Below are positions 33,600 to 44,829 of a stretch of DNA of 64,000 bases, piece by piece. How positions within the stretch are numbered: the first letter of the stretch is position 1; each line of letters starts with the position of its first letter. Both the position numbers and the translations under genes were made by a program. This stretch comes from Paramarasmius palmivorus (taxonomy: Eukaryota > Basidiomycota > Agaricomycetes > Agaricales > Marasmiaceae), in the NCBI GenBank assembly GCA_037176845.1, contig JAYKXP010000104.1, positions 62,001 to 126,000 on the forward strand. The letters are read 5' to 3'. The notes below the pieces were generated by a model. The model did not search any database and was not told the DNA's origin. It saw only the letters and a program-made list of their open reading frames with translations.

Positions 33600-35035
33600 G
33601 TGTACGCAATAAACTTGAAAATCTTCCTTCATCTAGTCTCCCATGACGGCTTTTAGAACCCCTGCTTCCATCCGTTCCTTTGCCATCCCTTTCCCGCTCA
33701 GAAGTGACTGTACAATCCGCGTCCTTCCGGCCTCTGTCTCCTGGACAGAGATCACTCTCGAGGCCGCGCTTCGAGGTTCTAGAGGCTCGTGCTGTGATCG
33801 TCGTTTAGGTTGATGTTGACAATAAAATGCTTTGCATACTTTTTGGGAGTTTAATTGCTAAAACCATCCATTAAATGAGGGCAAGTGAGTTCGACCTCGG
33901 AAAGACGGGGGAATGGATGACCATTAAACTATCCCTGATGACCTTTATCCTGAGTATGCAACTTTCATTTGAGATTCCAACGCTGTGATGATCATCGAAG
34001 CAGGCTTGAGCTTGCGCTCCCCAGATTGTATACTTGATGTTGTGTGATTTTAGTCAACAGATCCGAGTACGAGAGATAGAGTAACCAGTCTCCAAATTTC
34101 GGACTTTCTCACTCGATATCCCTCCAAAGATTGACTGAGTCTTGGATGAACGAGTAGGTAGCGCAAGCTTGAGGAGCAGACCTAAAATAGACCATTGGGC
34201 CCGAATCAGACCCTTGTTGGTTGCGGGGTGACGATGTGATGTGACTTGTGAAGGTGATGTCACTCGGACAGCTCGGGCAAAATACAACCCTAACCTCGGC
34301 GTTCGGCCAGCTAGGGCCGGCGAAAAGCGGAGAAAGGTTCGTTTCGGAACCGCAATTACGTATGTCTCTTTGGCTTTTCCTCGACATCCACCTTCCTCTC
34401 CTACTCTCCCCTAGGACTCATGATTCGACGCTTGGACATGGAGGAATTAACAGATAGGACCAGAAAAAGGATATTGGCGATTAAACGGATGAGTTGGCTA
34501 CGATAGAAGACACCTTTCGGTGAGCCATACCATCTTGTAATTTTTATTCATCTCACTATAGGTTGAAGATCCACGAAGTCCGAATCCACAGTAACATCTA
34601 CCTCGCTCTTACGCCATTTACCCTCTCACGACCCGCTCATGACTCTTCCCACGGCCTTACCCATCATTATGATTCAGCATGGCCTCGACACCTATTTTTG
34701 TTCGCGAAGAATTCGATTTTCGTTCTCCCCTTACCGCTCAATTGCAACCTGTACCTGCAGCCACCGAACATGAAGGGTTTTGTAAACGACATTCTTCCCT
34801 CCCCGTATCATTTAAAGGGAAACTACCTTCTCCGTCACATTGTCTCCGGCGCTGGGCGGCATATACCCTTTCTCCTCAGTGCCACGTGTCGTGCTTCGCG
34901 GATCGGATCAAGTTGGGTGTGGAGCAATGGTTGATGGGCCGTGGTGGATCTAGGCCTCGTTGCGGAATAGGCATCTTTCGGGTAGGGACTGGATCCTGTA
35001 GCGGGACTCGAGGAGATCTTCGTGCGGCAGCACCC
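33600..35035. other. Gap left of the Mutator-like element
   Basis: A frame at 34679 (starting ASTPIFVREEFDF) runs 165 codons on the plus strand but crosses into the element's left inverted repeat. Its first 120 codons could be a small gene cut by the insertion, but I cannot support it further. A TTAGGG-type box (ACAACCCTAACCTC) lies at about 34283. Confidence 0.3.
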
Positions 35036-35044
35036 CTCTTATAC
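35036..35044. repeat. Target-site duplication, left copy
   Basis: CTCTTATAC, identical to 36221-36229 on the other side of the element. Confidence 0.75.
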
Positions 35045-36220
35045 CAGACTCCTACCCATTCGTTGTATGGCCTAGAAAAAGGCGGGAGGATAGGCTATAT
35101 CTTAGGGGATGGGAATATTTCGGACTATTTTGGACATTTACGTACCTTTCTTGAACCTTATTTTTCTTTTTCTTAGGCCATACAACGACTGGCATAATTT
35201 ACAAGCGCCGTTGGGGCATTGTTTGGCACCCTTTTTGGCGCCCGCACCTGCAAGCATTCCGCTCAGCAGTGTCGGGTGAAAATGTTTAAGGTTCATATAG
35301 CGCAGTGTATCCCTGGTGTGCAATCTGCATATCCCAAATACCTGCAGCGTCCGATAACATGTTGAGAAATTAGATCATACTAGTCTAAGTATGCAATTCT
35401 ATTAGCTCAGTTCCATGATACAGGTGATGAATTATACACGGGCAGAATGCACAAGGAATAAATAACGATGAGATCGAGTCTCAACGTAAGAAGTATGCAT
35501 TGTCGTGGTCTTCCGGTAAATTGAAGCATCGGCGCAGGAGTGACTATCAGTTGTAAAGTCACCGACATGTCTGAGATCTACAAGAGTTGTGACGATATTG
35601 GCATCCTGATTCTGTGGTTTCCAGTCCCGAGACTTGAGATGTGCAGGAAATCAGTGACCGCGGGAGAGGTGTGACTGTTGAACGTTGAACGTTGAGCGTC
35701 GGGATTGACGTCGAGGCTTGTTGACATCCGTGAAAAGTGGTGGAACATGTGCATGAAGAATTTGATTACATTGTATAGCCTGAGCAAGGATACCCTGGTG
35801 CCGAGGATGGTGCTGAACGAATAGGTTGCATTGAGGATGTGCTTCGAACAAGGATGCAAAACACACACACTGGTGTACTAGCAGCCCATCCTGCTGCAAA
35901 CAATCAAAATTCCACTTTCTGTTTTGCTGATGATTGAATGTTTCAATAGGCTCATAGAACGAGGGACTCGGTGGTAGCGATTCAGTGGATCGACAAGTGT
36001 CGGTGAGTGAGCTATGGAAGCGAGCGTCAAAGAGGGTGCCAAACAATGCCCCAACGGCGCTTGTAAATTATGCCAGTCGTTGTATGGCCTAAGAAAAAGA
36101 AAAATAAGGTTCAAGACAGGTACGTAAATGTCCAAAATAGTCCGAAATATTCCCATCCCCCAAGATATAGCCTATCCTCCCGCCTTTTTCTAGGCCATAC
36201 AACGAATGGGTAGGAGTCTG
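35045..36220. mobile_element. Mutator-like non-autonomous element with 188-bp terminal inverted repeats
   Basis: The arms 35045-35232 and 36033-36220 are reverse complements with about two mismatches, starting CAGACTCCTACCC. A 9-bp direct repeat CTCTTATAC flanks the element at 35036-35044 and 36221-36229. Long inverted repeats with a 9-bp target duplication are typical of Mutator-like (MULE) elements. The 800-bp interior has no transposase-like frame, so the copy is non-autonomous. Confidence 0.78.
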
Positions 36221-36229
36221 CTCTTATAC
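36221..36229. repeat. Target-site duplication, right copy
   Basis: CTCTTATAC, identical to 35036-35044. Confidence 0.75.
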
Positions 36230-36534
36230 CCCCTTGCTCGAACGAGGAATGATGGTTCATGACATCCTTTGCGCATCATGGGACGTTACGGTCGTAATGG
36301 AGCAGTGGGCATGGGTATATTGGGAGTGCAAGGATACTGGGTAGGCGTATCGGGGTCGTTATGGGCGTGGGGGTATCGTTCAGATGTGTGTGAGTGGGAA
36401 GGGGCGAGTGGTTGCCACTGGTGTGTAATTATTACCCTATATTCATTCATACAATCAACCATTGCGTAATTTAGCGTTGCAAAGGCCTACCATACCTTTA
36501 TTTTTGAACACCTCAGCAAAGTTATACTCTACTG

Positions 36535-37278
36535 TCACACCGCATTCTCATATTGTGGCGGTACATCAATAAGACCACTCATCCCAGACTCTGAAGGTGG
36601 CGGTGGGGGTCTCCACCCGCTGTCCTGATGCTGACGGAATCTTCCCTGTCGAATTGGTGTTGGCTGGGGCTCCGGAACCAATGGAATAGCTCTTCTGTGC
36701 TCTTCGACGCTTGTCAGTCCAAGGGCTCGTGGTTCTTCCTCTGAATCGAGGTTCTCCGGTAACCCAAGACGTTGTTCCTTGTCTCTTGCACGCGTCTTTT
36801 CACGAACTGGGATTTCCAATGGGTATGGTGACATTACATCGTCAGGCTGGTGAATTACATTCTGGCTCGTTCGGCGTTTTGACTGATGTCGACGGCGATA
36901 TATAACGAATGAGATCACGACAAGGAGGAGGCACGTGATGGAGCCGACAGTGGCACCGATGATCATGGAATGATTTGGTGCAGTGCTGGTGTTCGTCGTT
37001 AGACTACTAGACGGCACCTGGGGAGTAACCGACGCAGCGAATGAGGGCTGTTCAGACTTTGTTGTCAAATATCCAGCGGAGTGTTCATTAGTCGGGTCAG
37101 GTACTAGGCTGGAGTGAGAGCTGCCTAAAGGCAATGATCGAGATACGGTGAAGCTTGCGCCCACGTTTCCGTCAAAACCTCCCCCCCCGGCCCCGGGTGG
37201 TCTACCGGGTACCTCACCGTATCCAACACTGTGTCGTCCGGTGGATCCAACACCGTGTCCTCGGGCGGATCCAGACAT
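36535..37278 (-). CDS. Gene 16: PPxY-tail membrane protein with Gly-rich N terminus
   Basis: A 247-residue open frame. A Gly/Ser-rich start (RGHGVGSTGRHSVGYG) and a Ser/Thr stalk precede helix IIGATVGSITCLLLVVISFVI, YRRRHQSKRR, SPYPLEIPVREK, RQHQDSGWRPPPPP, and SGLIDVPPQYENAV at the end. No beta-type ectodomain. A separate leader-like exon may lie at about 37400-37360 (FISHISHLAFPCI), with a GTGAGT donor and a CAG acceptor near 37294. That splice would read a different frame with two DPP(E/D)DTVLD repeats, so the Gly-rich start is kept. The promoter side resembles 43420-43530. Confidence 0.68.
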   Translation of the reverse strand: MSGSARGHGVGSTGRHSVGYGEVPGRPPGAGGGGFDGNVGASFTVSRSLPLGSSHSSLVPDPTNEHSAGYLTTKSEQPSFAASVTPQVPSSSLTTNTSTAPNHSMIIGATVGSITCLLLVVISFVIYRRRHQSKRRTSQNVIHQPDDVMSPYPLEIPVREKTRARDKEQRLGLPENLDSEEEPRALGLTSVEEHRRAIPLVPEPQPTPIRQGRFRQHQDSGWRPPPPPSESGMSGLIDVPPQYENAV

Positions 37279-37706
37279 TTGTGAGGGAGATGCTGTCTAC
37301 GATAGCTGGAGAGTCGAGGTAAACACGTATACGAACTGATGAGTTACTCACAATACAGGGGAAGGCAAGGTGGGAGATATGGGAGATAAAGGTCATATGA
37401 TAGTGCAACCTTCAAGGCGTTTTATACTCATCTTTCATACCCAAACACGTCGTCAGTCGAGATTATGTAGTGATTATCAACCTTGATATTGAAAAGTGTT
37501 GCGTGTTGTGTTAGGCTGTTGCATTGGTTGTCGGGACACGAAGATGGTCTTGATTGCAAAATGATTCAACAAGTGGCACTGCGACCCATGATGTTCATCG
37601 GTATTGCGTTGGCACCTTGCTTTCGAAGGACGGTAAGACATGGAGATCATATGCGACTCGTAATCCGTGGAATCGACACAAATATGAGTTTATAGCAGTC
37701 AAAAAT

Positions 37707-38440
37707 TCATTCTTGTTCTTGAACGTTTAGATCATCAATACAAAACATATACAACAACGTAGCGGTCAAAGCTATTGCAAAACCACCTCCAGGCGTTGCT
37801 CCGATCATGATTGAGGTCTTGGAAGCTTTGTGTGTCGTTGAAGGCCTGGCCGGTGCTAAGAACAACATATACTGTTCTTTCACTGTGCTCGCCTCGTTGG
37901 GTCAGCGATGGTGAAGGTTGCTGTCCTATTTTCCGAGAATATAATAAACGATGCTCAACATATGAAACTTAGGGTCTACCTGGATATAACTGGGGAAGTA
38001 TCGCTTGTGGTACGGTCGATGGCGAGCTCGTTCAAGCATGATATATCACTGCCATTGTGTATGAAAAAGCTCCCCGAACTTATTGAAAACGGTTGAGAAG
38101 TTGAACGGTCTAGTTGGTTGAAGGTCGGCAATAATCTGTACCAGCCTTGGGGAGTCGTGACCTTGGGCCAGAGTAAGGCGGATGATCTTGGATCAACTCC
38201 ACTTGCTATTGTACGGAACAGATAGACACAAGGGTCAACACCAGCAATTGGATTGGTAAACGTCGACAAAGTTGACGTGGGCGGAGGATCTTGAGTGACG
38301 CCAATGTCGGTGATAGTTAGATGGATTGGTGTGGCTGGACCGTCAAACCACCATTCTATCTGAAGTGGTGTACACGTGTCTACGTTATCGATGTCGCGAA
38401 AGGTCACGGTGGACAGGTCGAAATGAAATTCAAGGAACGC
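37707..38440 (-). pseudogene. Gene 17: surface protein with lost 5' end and short tail
   Basis: Exons (about 38440)-37980, 37925-37884 and 37845-37707 are in phase. The ectodomain has FDLSTVTFRDIDNVDTC, LQIEWWFDGPA and a WYRLLPTFNQLD region, close to gene 19. The helix is GATPGGGFAIALTATLLYMF, but only CIDDLNVQEQE follows before the stop, so the basic stop-transfer cluster, SPYP, DSGWRP and PPxY are gone. Upstream, the coding homology ends within a few codons of an inverted-repeat element that begins at 38436; no signal peptide or ATG is present. Probably inactivated at both ends. Confidence 0.6.
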
Positions 38441-39768
38441 ATGTAAGTAACGTTACTGACATGATGTCAGTGACATGTACGTAACATGTCAGTAACGCCC
38501 GTTACTGACATTCGAAAGTACTGAAAGGAAGTTGCGGTGTAATAATCTGAAAAATGACTAGAGAATGCTTAGAGAAGCGTACAAATATCTTTAAACGTAT
38601 CTAGAGCCCTCCAATGTACCTCTACTCCCCGCTTGCAGTGGAGAGGTGACGTGACGCTACTTATGTCAGTTAAGCGCTGAACTAGCGCTGACTTTCCTTG
38701 CGATGCGACAAGGATTCGGGTCACATCCATGGATAAAATGTTTTATTGCGCAAGGGATTTCACTAAGAGAGTCCCATATCATTGACAGCCTAAGGCACAG
38801 AATGAAATGAAATGTAGTCGTTAAGTGCTGACACTACTCACTATGCTCTGCCGCATTGTCAAGGCCAGTTGTACAAACCCAATCTCCACCCAAGGGGATT
38901 CACAATGTAGACGAGATAAGTACCCGATGGATAAGAGGGTCATTCGATGCTGTAACTTCACAAGAAATTCTACTCGTAAAGATGACTACGGTCTAGACTA
39001 GCCGAGGTTCTTTCCATGCTTGCAATGACTAAATAGGGTGTTAGTACAGACTCATAGGCTCAGTTTGGATCATTGATAATGAAAGTTACATTACTTGCTT
39101 TTAGACCAACTTGAGTGAACTGCGAGTAACTGTACGGTACATGTCAGTAACTGTAATGAACGTGTCAGGGGATGCAGTAACGTGTACGTAACTGTAAAGT
39201 CCGTGTAAGTAACGTGCAAGTAACATGTGCGTAACGGTAAGTAACATGCGCGTAACAGTAAGTAACATGCAAGTAATGGTAAGTAACATGTAAGTGACTA
39301 TTTAATGACCTTCAAAGTCCCTCAAAGAGCTTTCTCGACCTCAAAATGCTTTACTAAACCTAAAGGACACATATAGGTCACCCAAGAGGCTTGAATTAGC
39401 CGAGTTATTGCCTTTGCCAGGAAACTCGGCTCAAGCTTTCCCAGTTATACCCAATAGACGGATCCATGCTCTATATCACAGCTATATATTTAACCAAGTT
39501 GAAAATATGTTCTCAGGTAGTGGCTGATATGAATTCCCTTACCAATGATTGGGACTTACAGGCCGTGGGAAACATTGAATACGCACCTTCGGAGTGGGTG
39601 AAATGTAACTGGAACACGCTTGGAGCTTGACATTGAGCAGGAGGAACTTGGAAGAGAGTGCATACATGATTTATAGTCAACTTTATATGATGTGAGCGAC
39701 ATGTAAGTGACATGTAAGTAACATGTCAGTAACAGTAAGTAATGTCAGTAACGTTACTTACATGCGTT
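38436..39768. mobile_element. Inverted-repeat element with GTAAC-type subterminal repeats
   Basis: Positions 38436-38462 and 39742-39768 are perfect 27-bp inverted repeats (starting AACGCATGTAAG). Inside, many short repeats of the form CATGTAAGTAAC and its complement cluster near both ends (38440-38515; 39120-39300; 39690-39745). No transposase frame is present. Terminal plus subterminal repeats suggest a non-autonomous DNA transposon, but I see no clear target-site duplication, so a palindromic minisatellite is the alternative. Confidence 0.55.
39120..39300. repeat. Degenerate GTAAC/CATGTAAG minisatellite
   Basis: About a dozen imperfect units of roughly 10-14 nt such as AAGTAACATG and CGTAACGGT, in direct orientation. 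Part of the subterminal repeats of the surrounding element. Confidence 0.7.
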
Positions 39769-39779
39769 ACGTGAATTTT

Positions 39780-41990
39780 ATAACGACCCTACTGGTTGTA
39801 CTGGAGCCCGCGGAATGAGTCCGAGTCGGATCTGGAGAGAAAGCTGCGAGAAATGCTGTAGAGATATTAATACAAAGAAACAGCACGATGCTAGCTGCAC
39901 CTGCCTGAAGTTACTGTTCGATCGTCTTGGGCTATAGCACCCAAGAATATTTTTGAGAGCTGACAGACAATTACGGATACTCTCATGTTGGTGCTGAGTT
40001 GTTGGAGGGAATTGGATATGAGGCGAAAAGAGTGAGGTCACGGTGGTATGAAAGGGAAAAAAATATCAGATTGACCTGCAAACGAGCCAGCTTCTTTATA
40101 TCGCTTCTGTATGATGCATCTATCATTGGGAGATAGGTATCAAGAAGAAACTTCCTTCATATGACCGTTTCCATCTTTATTACTGAGGAAGCGGCTCTAA
40201 TTAATGCTGAACATCATGATCAACTAAAGATGCTAATACTCTGGGAATCACTAGAATTGGGGTGAGCCCTGTTTCAGGTCTATGGTGAATTCAACATCGT
40301 TTTTCGGCTGCAATCTCGAGCTGGTCACATTGGCAATAGGCGCCCTGCACCGGAGTCAGCGGACTTGGTCAATTTATAGTTGTTTCTTGTTTCAGAAGAA
40401 CAGCAATTACGTAGGCATTTGCGACTCTTTTCTCGACTTCCATCTTCCTTTTTGCGTATGTGGAGATGGTTTTCGTTCATGGATGTGATACGTATGCGGA
40501 GGACGAATATCGTTTTTGGAGTGGCTTATCTCCAACGTCGACAGAAAATGAATTTAGCGAAGTAATGATGATGATGATAAACTAGTGCCTGATGTTCGAT
40601 GGGTCGAAGATGAAGACGACGAAGATGTGACGCCAAGAAGGAGACGGTCCTTGGTTGAATCGGGTAAGCGGTTGTAGATTCGACACTTAATGTCATTTCC
40701 GTTGATTATACTTCGTAGAAATCTACCTCCACACTACTCTGGAGGTGAGGTACTGATCGAACCGTGCCGGGACACGTTTGGGGATTTCGTGGTATCGTAA
40801 CAATACAGGGACAAGGAGGAGATTGTCGCTCTGCAGTGCAAACTATCCACAATGATGCTTTGAATATCCATGAATGATGATTGTGAGAAAGCAATAACTC
40901 CCAGTCGTCCAGATCAGTCGTCCTTCCGAATCATAATCTGTCATAAATGGACATTTGATGGAAGCGAAGCACTTTGGTTGAAAAGCATCTTATCCCACGA
41001 TGTCAAGAAACGCTGATCCGAGTAAGTATAGGCCATCTTCTCCTTTACTAAGAATACCTCTGCCATCCCAAGATTTTACCAAGAGCTGATCATTGAACGC
41101 AGCGGATTCATGGCAAATTTCGAGGTGTTGCACTTGATTCGGGGAATTTTGCTGATAGCAAGATCAAAATTCGATGCTGAATCGATGGATTGGTTCCATT
41201 CATCCAATCGGGAGTATGTAGTAGCATGTTATTTGACCACAGTATATAGTAGATCACGTCATTGAAACTTCAACATTATCAATTCATGATAATCACAGCG
41301 ACATGATCTCGAATGGTGTCCCACTGGTGAGTTAGCTTGGCATAAAGCACCAGGACTCGCGTGATGAAGAGTCTTGTGCCATCATGCCCTGCTTCGTCGG
41401 ACTCGAGAATCACGCAGCAATGCTGCGATCATGGGGTCCTGACGACGTAGATACTAGACAGCTGTCGTCGGGAAGCGAATTTGAACAACCGCCAACCCAG
41501 AGCCATTTCTAACGTTAATACGCTCAGTCGTACGTCATTCAGTTGGATTGCACTCCTTCTTCCTGATCTCCTCGCTGCATGTCTTCAATCAACCCAATTG
41601 AAGACTATGCTACTCATCTGGAGTTACCATATCCCTTCGGCTCCGCATGTTTAGTGCTTCAGAGCCCTCTTGAACATTCCTACGCCATTGCTATGGAGCT
41701 CGGTAGTCGGGCTATTGATTCAGAGGCGAACTAATAGCGTAATGACTGCAGGGAGAGGAGTGCAGCAAAGAGAAGTTCATCATATATGTTCTGAAGGTGC
41801 GTTCGGATGCTATATAACAATCTGTTGGTACATGACTGGGAAGCTCACATGTACTAAGGCAACTGTCAAAGAAGTTTGATACATCTTCGATTATTTGTTC
41901 TCCGTCCTTCAGTGTGGTAACCGTTCCATGCGACCATCCATTCTTTCGAGACATCGATAGTTGGGATCTGATAGTGTCTTCGGGGACGTA
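39780..41990. other. Long gene-poor stretch
   Basis: A minus-strand frame at 39780-40040 has a hydrophobic, Ser-rich run (CCFFVLISLQHFSQLSL) that could be remains of a leader beyond the element at 38.4-39.8 kb. A minus-strand frame at 41860-41990 (PEDTIRSQLSMSRKNGW) has coding-like composition without a start. A short GAT repeat lies at about 40565. No complete gene supported. Confidence 0.35.
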
Positions 41991-41994
41991 CACC

Positions 41995-42001
41995 TATAAA
42001 A
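41995..42001 (+). promoter_or_regulatory. TATA box of gene 18
   Basis: TATAAAA about 95 bp upstream of the ATG at 42091. Confidence 0.5.
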
Positions 42002-42090
42002 CTGATTGAATCACATCTAAGAAAATCTCACTTTCCCGCTGGCATCCGAGTGAATGAGACTATTCTTGTAAGTATCAAGTAACCACTGTC

Positions 42091-43147
42091 ATGAATCTTG
42101 GCCGGCTACTTAACTTTGTCAGCACAATCGCTTCTGTCCTTTTCTTCGTGTTCTATGCCTTAGGATTCTTGATCGTTGCTCCTCCGTTTGCAGACGTGGA
42201 CCATGTCAATAATGTCGCGGGGAATTGGACTTGGTTTGAAGGGGAAATCACAAAAGTCGCTATTCATCTCGTCGTGCATAATCCTCCCGACATTTGTATA
42301 TATGGAAAAACAACTCCCATTGCGAACACCGGTATCATGCAAGCTATTGAAGGAGCAGTGGAGATTAACGGCAGGAAACACGGGACTGTCATTTTCCAGG
42401 CTGCCAAAATTGGGTATGTTTCACTGTCAGTGTTGCTAATATACATAACGATTGACATCGAATCACAGAGAGTATATCCTGTGTGCCTACCAGGATGACA
42501 GAACAGAAGGGTAAGAGCAACCTCGTCATAATATACTTGGGAAATCCCAACCATTGGATAAAAGAAAGGCGAACATAACAACCATCGCAAGCTCAAGTGT
42601 ATTTAGTGTATCCCGTCTGCCGATGGTCCCGACTGGAACTTTTCCTCCACTACCCCAATCGCCTCTAATTCGAGGCTACCCGCCGAAACAGACACAGTAA
42701 GGTAATCCAAAATCTACCACGTGTTATCCTGATCTAATCGCAGATAATAGCATGTCTTCCCAACGCCTTACGACTGGAGCCATTGTAGGAATCGTGATCG
42801 GGACAGTGTCCTTAGTGGCACTCATACTTACAGCATTTATTCTGCTCAGACGGATCCGGTGCTTGAGTCAGGGGAACGCTCAACAAGTCCGAGATTCCAT
42901 CATTTCACCGTATTCACATCTGGTGCCGACACGGACCCCACCGCTGAAGGATCATAGCTCAACACATGGTACCATCTCTACTCCAGTACGAGGAGCTGAG
43001 GATCAGGTAGAAGATGCACAGGAAGTGCAGGCACGAGAGCGTCGGGTGATGTATCACAGCGATAGTGGCTGGAGGCCACCGTCACAATCTGATGCTGGGA
43101 TAACTAGCGTTCTGGAGATGCCGCCCAGCTATCCTTCTGCAGTGTGA
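42091..43147 (+). CDS. Gene 18: surface protein with DSGWRP/PPxY tail
   Basis: Exons 42091-42413, 42469-42510, 42598-42696 and 42751-43147 join in phase to 286 residues. Leader FVSTIASVLFFVFYALGFL. The ectodomain has NVAGNWTWFEGEITKVAIHL and GTVIFQAAKIG, then EYILCAYQDDRTEG (the equivalent of TYHLEAG in gene 6). A Pro-rich stalk leads to helix AIVGIVIGTVSLVALILTAFI, then RRIRC. The tail has ISPYSHLVPT, VMYHSDSGWRP, and SVLEMPPSYPSAV at the end. This is the second DSGWRP subtype (MYH.DSGWRP, MPP.Y). The third exon could be read in another frame with a shifted donor; the chosen one keeps both splice phases. A TATAAAA box precedes it. Confidence 0.8.
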
Positions 43148-43976
43148 TTGATGGTGTTTATTGTGCTGTAAAGTGATCAGTACTTGCCTGTACACTGTGA
43201 CTCCACCGTGAACTATGATTGCGCTGTTCTTGCCAACAACAAGCTCCATAATACTGGAGTTCCACGATATACACAGGGGTATTTTGGAGAGCCTAGCATT
43301 CACCTCTCGATCGGTCGACAAGCGCATTACTGACATCGATGCAGTAATGATGCAGGGGCATACGAGTCACTACGTTATAACGTCGAGTAACATACCATGA
43401 ACGTGTCGTAACAGGGTGAGTCACTCTGAATACAGGGCAAGGGAGGCACGAGGTAAAGGAAGGTCGTAGTATAGTACAACCTTCCAAGGCGTTTTATGCT
43501 CATTGTTTCATACTAAGACACTTCATCAGTTGAGATCAATTATCTATCAAGCGTGTTCCAGAAAGCGAGGCGTGGTTGATTGTAATCTGTTGCGCAAAAC
43601 AGCTTTAGAGCTGTTGAAACGCGCTCTGCGACATACTCTCGGAGCCAGAGTCAAGATGGTCATTTGATCGATGTGGTAATTGTGAAGATAGGTGTAGTTG
43701 GTTAACGAGATGCTTGTGTTCTATTCGGTAATGATGTTGATGGAGGTGCATTCACGCCTTGCTTTCGAAGCAGCCATAGGTTACTTTCATTTATTATGTT
43801 CCCTTCCAGTTTTTCCTTTATCCTCTCCGACCACCATCTCTCCTTCATGATGGATGTTCGTGAGATGCATGCAAACCCAGAAACGTTGGTCACTGTAATG
43901 CATGTCGTATGTGACTCGTAACGCGGAGAACGCATACACATGTGAGTTTATAGCAGTCAAAGAGCATTCCCTTCGA
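43148..43976. other. Gap with promoter-like copy
   Basis: 43420-43530 resembles 37340-37460 (shared GGCGTTTTATRCTCAT, a TATA-like box on the minus strand). In both places it lies on the upstream side of a minus-strand unit. At 43.4 kb no gene follows, so this is likely a promoter relic. Confidence 0.4.
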
Positions 43977-44829
43977 TCAAAGTGCATGCTCATACTCCGG
44001 GGGTAGATCAGGCAAGTGACTGCCACCTGATTCCGACGGTGGCAGAGGTGCTTGTTGAGGCCTCCATCCATTATCTTGGTGTCGCCGGGATCTTGGCAGC
44101 CGTACTTGCCCTATCTGTACATTATTTTCCTCTCGGATGCGTGGTAATGGACCGCCACGGGTCTCATTATGAACCATATCCCTTGCATGCCGTTCTTCTG
44201 CTTCATTTTCACGGAAATCCTCGCCCGTCAGTCCTTGTCCAGCTTTTTCTCGGTGAATGCGCCACCGTGGATCCATTTTGTCGGCCACGTTGAGAGACCG
44301 AGGATAAGGAGTGATCAATCCTAAGGCTCTCTGACGCGCACGACGACGTCGAGATATGCACACCAAAGCAATGGCCAAAGCAACTAGAAACACACCCCCA
44401 AGTGTTGCTCCGATTGTGGTTAGCGTTTTGGAAGCTTTGCGTGTTGGTGAAGGCCTAGCAAATCCTAAGAACAAGATATATGTTCTCTGATTGTCATGCT
44501 TACTTCATTGTCCCGGTAATGCGAGACTCTGTTGTCCTATATTTAGAGAAACAGATAAGTGATATGCATTGAGTATACGGAGCTGGAGCCTTTTACGCTG
44601 TTATAGTTGGGACATTATCGCTTGTGATATGGTTGATGGAGAGTCCGTCCAAGCATGATACATCGCTGCCGTTGCGTACAAAAAATATACTCAAATTAGA
44701 TGGAACCAGTCGAATAGTATTGGAGACCATCCCTGTTGTCATGACTCTGTACCAGCCTTGGGGAATCGTGACCTTGTGCCAGAGGAAGGTGGATGACATT
44801 GGATCAACTCCACTTGCTATTGTATGGAA
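43977..44829 (-). pseudogene. Gene 19: PPxY-tail surface protein truncated by a recombinase element
   Basis: Exons (44829)-44597, 44536-44504 and 44454-43977 are in phase. The remaining ectodomain half (IPQGWYRVMTTG, NGSDVSCLDGL) aligns with gene 17 up to about 44829, then homology stops exactly where the tyrosine-recombinase sequence starts. Downstream are a short stalk, helix IGATLGGVFLVALAIALVCI, SRRRRARQR, ITPYPRSLNVADK, RRHQDNGWRP (N instead of S) and the end PPEYEHAL. Without signal peptide and first half it is probably inactive, although the tail is intact. Confidence 0.72.

Noticed and set aside
34563..34934. 123-codon plus-strand frame left of the Mutator-like element
   Set aside because: Overlaps another frame (34679) in a different phase. 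No domain or splice support for either.
39120..39300. Short regular repeats resembling a CRISPR array
   Set aside because: Units of 10-14 nt are degenerate and have no unique spacers, and the genome is eukaryotic. They are subterminal repeats of an element.
44624..44828. N-terminal domain for the recombinase
   Set aside because: These codons are the exact antisense of the gene 19 exon, so the extension is fortuitous.
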